Shown here: one piece after another, positions 18,015 through 24,568 of the stretch
Numbering within the stretch: the stretch's first letter is position 1
Layout of the letters: every line of letters begins with the position of its first letter
Assembly: GCF_000353285.1 (NCBI RefSeq)
Contig: NZ_KB731325.1
Coordinates: 324,381-388,380, forward strand
Length of the DNA: 64,000 nucleotides
Direction of reading: 5' to 3'
DNA from: Leptolyngbya boryana PCC 6306
GTDB lineage: Bacteria > Cyanobacteriota > Cyanobacteriia > Leptolyngbyales > Leptolyngbyaceae
Made by a program: the position numbers and the translations under genes
Notes under the pieces: generated by a model
Told to the model about the DNA's origin: nothing
What the model saw: the letters and a program-made list of their open reading frames with translations, nothing else
The model's database searches: none

Positions 18015-18689
18015 ATGAATGAGGTAAAGATGATAAATGAGTTGAAAATTTTAGAGGAATTGGGCTTCTACGCTTACGAAGATCCAAATTTAGTTCCAAT
18101 CATCCAAGCATTGCAAATCAAGAACAATTCACTCTGGTTAATAGATGGAAGATATGAACAGCTAGAGATGCAATTGCCGCTAGTTGACAATGAGTTAATG
18201 GAAAACATTGATAGTGCTTTGTATTTGTACCAACCTCTACCCGTACAACGTTGTTTCTCTATTGATAGAGAAGATTTGTATGAGTATCCGCCGACAATTT
18301 TTGAGAACCAGTATTTAAACAGTAGCCTTAAAAAATGTGATGTCAATGTTGATGAAGTGGATGAGTATGAAGATTCACATGGTAATGTTCATTTGATTAC
18401 CAATTTAGGAGATTTTTTAATCTGTCCTGGTAAATTTAGGTCATCGTGTACTGGAACTTTCCAGAAATGGCAGGTTGTCATCTCAAAATCACTTGCAATG
18501 CTTAATGAGCTTCTATCAAGGATAGACAGTTCTGAGAGATTTTATGTGTTGCACGAAGAAGACCAGGAGAGAATTACGATCGTACTCTTAAATCCTGCTT
18601 TATTTGACTTTCTTCGCGCAACCAAAAAGAGCGAGCAGCGACATCTACCTCAGCCCATTAAGGAATACTTCAAAAACTTAAGTTCGTGA
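18015..18689 (+). CDS. Putative immunity protein for orphan tip 2
   Basis: 224 residues, acidic, soluble, with no signal peptide or membrane segment and no family I recognise. Segments such as YLYQPLPVQRCFSI and an acidic DVNVDEVDEYEDSHGN stretch are visible. An acidic surface is common in proteins that block nucleases. The gene lies 124 bp downstream of the nuclease-like orphan tip on the same strand, which is the only support for an immunity role. The ATG at 18015 is preceded by a purine-rich stretch, though the internal ATG at 18030 is also possible. Confidence 0.55.
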   Translation: MNEVKMINELKILEELGFYAYEDPNLVPIIQALQIKNNSLWLIDGRYEQLEMQLPLVDNELMENIDSALYLYQPLPVQRCFSIDREDLYEYPPTIFENQYLNSSLKKCDVNVDEVDEYEDSHGNVHLITNLGDFLICPGKFRSSCTGTFQKWQVVISKSLAMLNELLSRIDSSERFYVLHEEDQERITIVLLNPALFDFLRATKKSEQRHLPQPIKEYFKNLSS

Positions 18690-18750
18690 AGCGCAGGTTG
18701 ATTTGCAAGTTAAATTTCAGGCTTGCTTACCATTAAGGTATATTTAACTC

Positions 18751-18777
18751 TTTGCGGTTGAGCAGTTTGATACAAGG
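18751..18777 (+). pseudogene. Decayed RHS core remnant
   Basis: TTTGCGGTTGAGCAG followed by TTTGATACAAGG matches the core sequence TTTGCGGGTGAGCAGTTTGATTC that encodes FAGEQFD, with a few substitutions. It lies between the + strand and - strand arrays, with no flanking core, so it is a leftover of a further tip or of the rearrangement that inverted the array. Confidence 0.55.
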
Positions 18778-19599
18778 CTATTCATTGGCATTTAACCACA
18801 TTTTTAGCCCTTCATGAGCGCTAATTGCTCTTTCAGAGGAGATATTTTCAAGAGCGTTTAATCTACAACGCACCTGCTCCAAGATTGCAGAAGGTTTCAT
18901 GTAATACAAGATAGACAATCCATTCAGAAGGATATCCATCTTCATGGAATAATCAGCGATATCAGTATCAGAGCCATAAACGTCTATGTATCTCTCAAAG
19001 TCAGCGATTCCTTCCGATAATGTTTTCGGATTGTTGGCTCTTAGAGTCTCTGCAAATAACTCATCGTTTCTCCTAATAACATTTTCGCTGAGAAGCAATC
19101 CTCCACGCTCGAAACTTTCTACAATTGAATTCATCATGCAAGTAATACTGTCGTACCGTAGAACACATTCGCCAACCGAATCAACATAAACGATATGTGC
19201 TTCAGTTTGATAATCACGACCTAGCGTAATTCCCCAAAAAACACGACCGCATGATACTAGAGGTAAGACGTTATATCCTTTGTAAGTCGGTGGATTATCA
19301 TCACACCAGTCCCAATTCTTCTCCGCAGCAACCATCTCGATTGTATTAAAGTGAAATGGCGCAAAAGAATAACAATTGAAATCAGGATGTCCGTTGAAGT
19401 CAGCATAGCCATTTCGCCATTCATAAAGCGTATAAAAGTCTGGCGGTAGCTCATACTGCAATGTACCCAAAACCGATTGAAGTTCTGTTGGAGAAATTCC
19501 TGGAACGAATTTCTCAGCAAAATCGGGTATAAATTGCTGAAAATAGTGCAGGAAAGCGTTTCCTACTTCTGGTAATTTTTTCATGGGAAAGATGGTCAT
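18778..19599 (-). CDS. SMI1/KNR4 (SUKH) family immunity protein
   Basis: SUKH-fold protein. The characteristic stretch ELPPDFYTLYEWRNG is followed by FAPFHFNTIEMVAAE and LVSCGRVFWG, the usual SMI1/KNR4 landmarks. About 273 residues from the ATG at 19599 (MTIFPMKKL); a GTG at 19647 would add 16 residues. SUKH proteins are established immunity partners of nuclease toxins. This one directly follows the NucA/NucB-like RHS tip on the same strand, so it is the likely cognate antidote. The C-terminal third (after about residue 175) is helical and not part of the usual domain. Confidence 0.82.
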   Translation of the reverse strand: MTIFPMKKLPEVGNAFLHYFQQFIPDFAEKFVPGISPTELQSVLGTLQYELPPDFYTLYEWRNGYADFNGHPDFNCYSFAPFHFNTIEMVAAEKNWDWCDDNPPTYKGYNVLPLVSCGRVFWGITLGRDYQTEAHIVYVDSVGECVLRYDSITCMMNSIVESFERGGLLLSENVIRRNDELFAETLRANNPKTLSEGIADFERYIDVYGSDTDIADYSMKMDILLNGLSILYYMKPSAILEQVRCRLNALENISSERAISAHEGLKMWLNANE

Positions 19600-19669
19600 G
19601 GTTTTCTTACTAGCAGTACATCTTTGCATGAGCAAGATGCTATTCACTTTTACGCCTTATGCAGAATGA

Positions 19670-20641
19670 TTAGCGAGGACCGTAAACATTAACGATTTGA
19701 GCATTTCTATCTAGACCAAAAGAAATACCTAGCGCAGGAACAGGAATGTTTAAGAACCAGCTTCTACTCTGGTTAACCTCAAACTGAGTAACATCTGCAC
19801 GATCCCAGAAAGTTTTCAACCACCGTCCCTGCCGACGGTTAGTGTTAAGACTCAGTTGATGGACAGAGACTCTACCAGCATTGTAATTAGTCTCGCCGCC
19901 CTCGATTACCTTAGCGTAAGGAAATTCATCACGATCGTTGAGTGCTGCATTGAGATTTTGCCCTTGGGGTATGCCACGTAACCATGCACGATCGTGTTCA
20001 TTTCTGGAACGGCGTAAAGCAGGTGATATCGGTAATGAAAAACCTGTTCCGCTTTCGTTGCCATGTGTGTAACCGTATCCCATAACTGCCCTGAATTGGT
20101 GATCAGTTGTTTCTGCCACATCATTACCCCAAAAGACTACAGGAATACCAAACTGCCTGTTTAGATTCCTTGCCATTGCCATTGAGGTCGCTGCTGCAAG
20201 AGCAAACGATCCAGCAAGTGCCGCTGCCACTGCGATCATATTACTACGAGTAGTCTGATAAAGCCGCACTGCCGCAGGTAATCGGTAAGTTGCTTCTAGA
20301 TCTGCTCGAATTTTTTCTGTCACTGTGATCTCTCCAATGAACAAACCTGAAGGGTCTGTGTTTGTTATTGGGTTGCCAGCAGCATAGACATATTTGTTCA
20401 AATTTTTCAAATCTCCTAATCTTGCTTCGTAGATATCCATTCTGCTGAAGCGTCCTGTTTGTGCGTCGTAGAAGCGATCGCGCAAATAGTAATCGCCCAA
20501 ACTCGAATCAAACTGCTCCCCTGCAAACAGATACTTGTTTGCAATCGCCCCCTCATTCCGTACTCCATTCCCGAAAGCATCATAACGGGAGCGACTCACC
20601 ACGGCTCCACTCGCATCCGTCAACTCAGTCGTACTGCCCAA
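19670..20641 (-). CDS. Displaced RHS C-terminus (tip 3) with NucA/NucB-like DNase
   Basis: 323 residues from the RHS core (GSTTELTD, SRYDAFGNGVRNEG, YLFAGEQFD) through DPSGL (97-100), then a hydrophobic stretch (about 136-156) and the toxin domain. The motif DEFPYAKVIEGG (238-249) followed by N-x-x-RRQG (266-272) matches the DE(Y/F)P(F/Y)A-x(3)-GG and N-x-QG signature of NucA/NucB deoxyribonucleases. Unlike the other orphans this one extends further 5' into the RHS core, but that part is out of frame (20642-20960). It is therefore a truncated, frameshifted RHS gene whose tip is intact. A SUKH immunity gene follows. Confidence 0.85.
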   Translation of the reverse strand: MGSTTELTDASGAVVSRSRYDAFGNGVRNEGAIANKYLFAGEQFDSSLGDYYLRDRFYDAQTGRFSRMDIYEARLGDLKNLNKYVYAAGNPITNTDPSGLFIGEITVTEKIRADLEATYRLPAAVRLYQTTRSNMIAVAAALAGSFALAAATSMAMARNLNRQFGIPVVFWGNDVAETTDHQFRAVMGYGYTHGNESGTGFSLPISPALRRSRNEHDRAWLRGIPQGQNLNAALNDRDEFPYAKVIEGGETNYNAGRVSVHQLSLNTNRRQGRWLKTFWDRADVTQFEVNQSRSWFLNIPVPALGISFGLDRNAQIVNVYGPR

Positions 20642-21003
20642 TTCATCGACGAGATAATACGTCGTCGCACCGCTCTGAGTCTGTGAAACCAGTCGGTTCC
20701 CGACACATACGATACCTGCGATACGCCCTGCGTGCCAGACATCACATACTCTTCCAGCACTTCCGTATACGGTTGCACTTCATCTAGCAGATAGCGCGTT
20801 TCTTGCCCATTCACAATTGAGGCTGCCCGAATGCCAGCATTGTTGTAGCGATACTGCAACTGCTGCTGTACCTGACCTTGAGCATCCTTCACCGTTGCCC
20901 CAATCAGCCGTTTCTCCTGGTTCCAGACGTAATCAGTTTCGCCTGCCGCATCCTTCTTGCTGAGGGTAATGAATAGCAATCGCGCTTCGCCCCTGTGGAG
21001 CAT
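20620..21003 (-). pseudogene. Frameshifted upstream part of RHS tip 3
   Basis: Residues from about LSKKDAAGETDYVWN to GVSQVSYVSG align with the giant protein (LTKTENGTKTSYVWN, then VQPYAQVLEEY and VSYVYGNDL). After GGAACCGAC the frame is lost: adding one A (GGA AAC CGA CTG GTT TCA CAG) restores NRLVSQTQSGATTYY and joins the 19670-20641 frame. A 1-nt deletion near 20691 therefore broke the gene. RHS homology stops near 20958. The MLHRGEARLL start upstream of it belongs to non-RHS, HIP1-rich sequence. Confidence 0.8.
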
Positions 21004-21090
21004 TGGTTATGGGAAAATGGGGAGAGCGATCGCGCTCATCGTGGCGGAAGAAGGAAAATGAGCGAGATCAGAGGGGTGATCGCGCTTTGT
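20975..21090 (+). repeat. HIP1-type GATCGCGCT motifs at 50-bp spacing
   Basis: AGCAATCGCGCT (20975), AGCGATCGCGCT (21025) and GGTGATCGCGCT (21075) start exactly 50 bp apart. The sequence between them is purine-rich but not clearly repeated. The block marks the broken 5' border of RHS tip 3. No ORF or RNA is evident here. Confidence 0.4.
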
Positions 21091-21166
21091 GGGTGAAAGG
21101 AATGGTTGAATGGTGCGTCATGCTGTGCTGACATACCTTGCGAGAGCGGGGCGATCGAACTACGCT

Positions 21167-21805
21167 TCAGCCTGAGATCTGCTGATGATCTATAAAAATA
21201 AAGTCCTCAATATCTGGTATGGACCGATATTCCTTTGACAACGAAAACTCGTCTTCAATATAATTATATCCTTGTATAGCTCTATCCTCATTCATTCCAA
21301 GTAATGGTGCGAGGTGTAATATCCCGTCTTCACCCAGGTAATCAGTTTCTCCTTTCTTAATAGAACTCAGAACTTCTATAATCTCTTCCAAAGTAGTTCC
21401 ACTAATGGAGTAAGATAGAAGGCTTTCGGGATTGCCTTGAAATCTTCTTTGCACTTCTTCATTGAACTTCTTAAATCCGAAAGTAAATGAGTTTTGAGGA
21501 TCAGAACAAAACTCATCGTATACCTGCCCATCCTTATAAAGAAAATAGAAAAACTCCACTCCGCTAAATACAATAAAAGCAAAAACTGAAGTATTTAATT
21601 GACTTGAGATAGAGGAAACAATATTGGCTATGTATTCATAAAGTTGAGGATTTTGATAGTTTTCTGCCATTTCATCATAAACACTAATCCATCCGCCTTC
21701 TGGTGGAGAAATGTAGCACTTACCTGAAGATAGTTGTTCAACTATTTCCGACACATCTACTTGTGAATCGGACCATACTTGATAGTTTACAAACCATGCG
21801 CCCAT
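21167..21805 (-). CDS. Putative immunity protein for orphan tip 4
   Basis: 212 residues, strongly acidic, soluble. It starts MGAWFVNYQVW and has a GGWISVYDEMAENYQ segment, a hydrophobic strand FAFIVFSGVEFFYFLYKDGQVYD and an FGFKKFNEEVQRRF helix. I recognise no named family. It begins 16 bp after the stop of the orphan RHS tip 4, which is the standard place for an immunity gene. The function is inferred from that position. Confidence 0.6.
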   Translation of the reverse strand: MGAWFVNYQVWSDSQVDVSEIVEQLSSGKCYISPPEGGWISVYDEMAENYQNPQLYEYIANIVSSISSQLNTSVFAFIVFSGVEFFYFLYKDGQVYDEFCSDPQNSFTFGFKKFNEEVQRRFQGNPESLLSYSISGTTLEEIIEVLSSIKKGETDYLGEDGILHLAPLLGMNEDRAIQGYNYIEDEFSLSKEYRSIPDIEDFIFIDHQQISG

Positions 21806-21821
21806 AATATCTTGTAAATTG

Positions 21822-22613
21822 CTAAACTAATCCAAACGTCCGAACAGCGCGTGCCGAGGCTTCTTGTGTCTGTGCTATCAATCTAGCAAATTCCAACACA
21901 ATAGCAGATCTAATGGTAAACCAAAATAATTCATCATCGCCAAAAAGCTCTTGGTAGCTAATAACTCCTTGCATAGGTGGTAAAACCAGCACAGTAACTC
22001 CGTTTTCCATTCTCATTATTGGCGGAGCAACAAATGTTGAACCCCCTGACCATATTTCATCAGTTTTTCCTAAATATGTTAGGGCACTATTCATGGGATC
22101 AATATATTTGCTCCTTATTTCGCGTATCTTTTTATTTCTGTCTCTAATAGTGCCTATTTCATAAAAACTCCTCTCATCAAAATCAATCAAGTCTGGTTTT
22201 TTGAGTCTTGCTGATCTTGAAACCACAGAATATGGAATGGTTGCTCCATTGATTCCTATTTGTGTCCAAAGTTTTTCAATTTTTAGCCCTTGGCTAGCAA
22301 TCCTTCCCTGTCCTGGTGATGATTGTGGATTTTGACTGACAAAAATAGCTGCTATACGATCGTGAACCAACTGTCCTGTCTGAGTTGTAGCTAAACCACT
22401 AGGGTCAATTTGATGCACAGGATTTCCATGAGTGTAAAGGTACTTATGCAGTGTCAAGGGTTCGGCTAATCTGCCTTCGTAGGTGTCGCACCGAGTAAAT
22501 CGTCCGGTACTGGTGTCATAAAACCGTTGCCGCAGATAGTAAGCGTCCAAGCCCCGGTCAAATTGCTCCCCTGCGAAGAGGTACTTGTTGGCTGTAATGC
22601 CCATTCCGCTCAC
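21822..22613 (-). CDS. Orphan RHS tip 4: variant restriction-endonuclease-fold toxin
   Basis: RHS homology starts at SRYDAFG (near 22641 on the - strand), directly after an in-frame TAA and the shared 24-nt leader, and runs to DPSGL (70-74). The toxin part opens TGQLVHDRIAAIF, like other Tox-REase domains that start with a G-x-x-H-x-x-I helix. It contains KPDLIDF with D141 and SFYEIGTI with E152. The usual E-x-K lysine is replaced by G154; nearby K161/K162 could substitute. No start codon lies at the homology border; the nominal start is internal. It appears to be a silent donor or a partner for recombination. Confidence 0.78.
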   Translation of the reverse strand: MSGMGITANKYLFAGEQFDRGLDAYYLRQRFYDTSTGRFTRCDTYEGRLAEPLTLHKYLYTHGNPVHQIDPSGLATTQTGQLVHDRIAAIFVSQNPQSSPGQGRIASQGLKIEKLWTQIGINGATIPYSVVSRSARLKKPDLIDFDERSFYEIGTIRDRNKKIREIRSKYIDPMNSALTYLGKTDEIWSGGSTFVAPPIMRMENGVTVLVLPPMQGVISYQELFGDDELFWFTIRSAIVLEFARLIAQTQEASARAVRTFGLV

Positions 22614-22626
22614 TGTTTTGCCAAAG

Positions 22627-22650
22627 GCATCATAACGGGAGTTGAATGTG
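22627..22650 (-). repeat. 24-nt cassette leader/junction, copy B
   Basis: On the - strand this is identical to 16963-16986, including the 10 nt (CACATTCAAC) that are not RHS core. It is preceded by an in-frame TAA. About 100 bp further out lies the start of a tyrosine recombinase gene on the + strand. This is a possible exchange or capture site. Confidence 0.7.
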
Positions 22651-22751
22651 TATTAACGAGACCCAAAGCTAAAATTTAATCCAGCAAATTCAACAGATGC
22701 ACTTTTTAGGTGTTACGCCTGATTTATCGTGATACTTCGGAATTCTTCATT

Positions 22752-23678
22752 ATGTTGGCAGTCTCCTCCCTTCCTCAACCTCAAGTCATTCCATTTCCTA
22801 CAGTTTTCCCCATCGGACTGCCAACTCGCCAACCACTTGCGATCGCACACACAACCGAAGACCTGATTGAGCTTTGGCTACATGATAAAAGTCCGAATAC
22901 ACAGGACAACTATCGCCGTGACCTGCGGTATTTTCTGGAATTTATCAATCACAAATCACTGCATCTTGTGATGTTGAATGACTTGCAAGCGTTTGCTGAT
23001 TTCCTCATTGAAAAAGGGTATGCCTCTGAAACGCGGCGCAGACGTTTAGTTGCCATCAAATCCCTCCTCACCTTCGGACACGATCTTGATATTCTGTCGC
23101 GCAACGTCGGGCGGACACTCAAACTTCCCAAAGTCAAAATCACGATCGCTGAACGAATTCTCACCGAAGTCCAAGTCTTTGCCATTCTTGAGCAGACTAA
23201 AACCACACGAAACTATGCTTTGCTACGTTTTATGTACGCAACTGGAGCGCGAGTTTCTGAGATTTGTAATTTACGATGGCGTGATCTTCGAGAAGCAACA
23301 GAGGATCGCGGACAAGTAACTCTCTTCGGCAAAGGCCAAAAGACTCGGATGATCATTTTCAGCGCCGAAACTTGGAAATGTTTAAAAGCACTGAGAAATG
23401 ATGCCAGCGAGGATAGCTATGTGTTTCAAGGGCTCAAGGGAAAAGCGCTGCATCGCACCCAAATTGCTCGTATTTTGACCCAAGCCTGTCAACAAGCAGG
23501 CATTGGTATGAAAGTATCTCCGCACTGGTTTCGTCATTCTCATGCCTCTCACGCTCTCGAGAGAGGTACTCCGATTACCCTGGTTCAGAATACACTCGGT
23601 CATGCTAGTTTGGCGACAACTGGAATCTATCTGCATGTGCGTCCTCAAGATTCGAGTGCGCTCTATCTTGCAGTCTGA
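22752..23678 (+). CDS. Tyrosine recombinase/integrase, XerC/D-like
   Basis: 308 residues from the ATG at 22752; an upstream GTG at 22710 would add 14. The N-terminal SAM-like core-binding domain is at about 33-118. The catalytic domain has all expected residues: R167 (ATGARVSE), K194 or K197 (GKGQKTR), H258 and R261 (HWFRH), H284 (LGHASLATT) and Y293 (GIYLH). It is intact and of normal length. The gene lies immediately beyond the RHS cassette array, facing away from it, and ends 128 bp before the likely start of the parvulin gene. A role in rearranging the cassettes is possible but unproven; a housekeeping Xer or an element integrase are alternatives. Confidence 0.92.
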   Translation: MLAVSSLPQPQVIPFPTVFPIGLPTRQPLAIAHTTEDLIELWLHDKSPNTQDNYRRDLRYFLEFINHKSLHLVMLNDLQAFADFLIEKGYASETRRRRLVAIKSLLTFGHDLDILSRNVGRTLKLPKVKITIAERILTEVQVFAILEQTKTTRNYALLRFMYATGARVSEICNLRWRDLREATEDRGQVTLFGKGQKTRMIIFSAETWKCLKALRNDASEDSYVFQGLKGKALHRTQIARILTQACQQAGIGMKVSPHWFRHSHASHALERGTPITLVQNTLGHASLATTGIYLHVRPQDSSALYLAV

Positions 23679-23806
23679 ACCAGAAAGATGATCTCAAATT
23701 TTCACCCCATACCGTGCATTTTGCCGCCAGACCGGGAATGCTGAGAACGCAACCTCAAGCCCTTCTCCAGGCTCCGGTGCTGCTGTTTCTTCTTTTTGGC
23801 ATTTCT

Positions 23807-24559
23807 ATGGCTCCCGTTCTTCAACTCGGAGATCGCACGATCGATTCTGCCGAACTTGTCCCCCTGCTGGTGCAATATCAACTCTTGCCGCAACTGCTGC
23901 GTGAATTGACGATCGATAGCGTGATCGCAGCCATCACCTTGACCGAGGAAGAACGATCGCAAGCCGAAGCCCAATTTGATCAGCAACATCAACTCAATGG
24001 AGACACAGACCGCCAAGCCTGGACGCAGCAACGTGGAATTGCTGCCACTCAGTTGGAGCAGATCATGACTCGTCCGTGGCGGATTCAGAAATTCAAGCTT
24101 CTCACCTGGGGCAATCGCTTAGAGTCTTACTTCCTGACCCAGAAACCCCAGTATGACCAAGTAACTTACTCACTATTACGTACCCCTGATCCAGAAATTG
24201 CTCAAGAACTCTACTTCCGCATCAAAGCGGGGGAGCAAACCTTTGCTGAACTTGCCCGTGAATACTCTCAAGGCCCAGAAGCCGAAACGGATGGTGTGAT
24301 TGGTCCCGTTCCGATGAGCCAACCCTACCCTGCTCTTGCGGAGCGACTGCGCCACAGCCAACCTGGACAGATTCACCCGCCCACTCGTATGGGTGAATGG
24401 TTTGTGCTCCTGCGCTTAGAGGAAATTACGTCTGCCCAACTCGACGAAGCAATGCGACAAAAGCTGCTCGATGAACTGTTTGAAGCTTGGATTACTGAAG
24501 CTTTATCCCAACAAGCTAAACCCGCTCAATCCGCCCCCGCTCTTGCCCTCAGTGCTTAA
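23807..24559 (+). CDS. Parvulin-type peptidylprolyl isomerase of a type I secretion operon
   Basis: A PpiC-type parvulin domain is recognisable at YFRIKAGEQTFAELAREYSQGPEAETDGVIGPV and GEWFVLLRLEEI. Before it lies a helical N-domain (GDRTIDSAELVPLLVQYQLLPQLLRE). The family normally begins a few residues before GDRTI, so I take the ATG at 23807 (250 residues). Starts at 23714 or 23738 would add a hydrophobic leader that could be read as a signal peptide. In cyanobacteria this parvulin class is commonly encoded directly upstream of HlyB/HlyD-type exporters, as here (next gene 9 bp away), and probably assists folding or presentation of the substrate. Confidence 0.85.
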   Translation: MAPVLQLGDRTIDSAELVPLLVQYQLLPQLLRELTIDSVIAAITLTEEERSQAEAQFDQQHQLNGDTDRQAWTQQRGIAATQLEQIMTRPWRIQKFKLLTWGNRLESYFLTQKPQYDQVTYSLLRTPDPEIAQELYFRIKAGEQTFAELAREYSQGPEAETDGVIGPVPMSQPYPALAERLRHSQPGQIHPPTRMGEWFVLLRLEEITSAQLDEAMRQKLLDELFEAWITEALSQQAKPAQSAPALALSA

Positions 24560-24568
24560 CCGACTCGC

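Noticed and set aside
18778-19600. Possibility that the SMI1/KNR4 gene serves tip 2 rather than tip 3
   Set aside because: It follows tip 3 on the same strand and is convergent to tip 2, which has its own downstream gene.
22710-22751. GTG start giving 14 extra residues to the recombinase
   Set aside because: The extra residues look non-homologous; the ATG at 22752 gives a family-like N-terminus.
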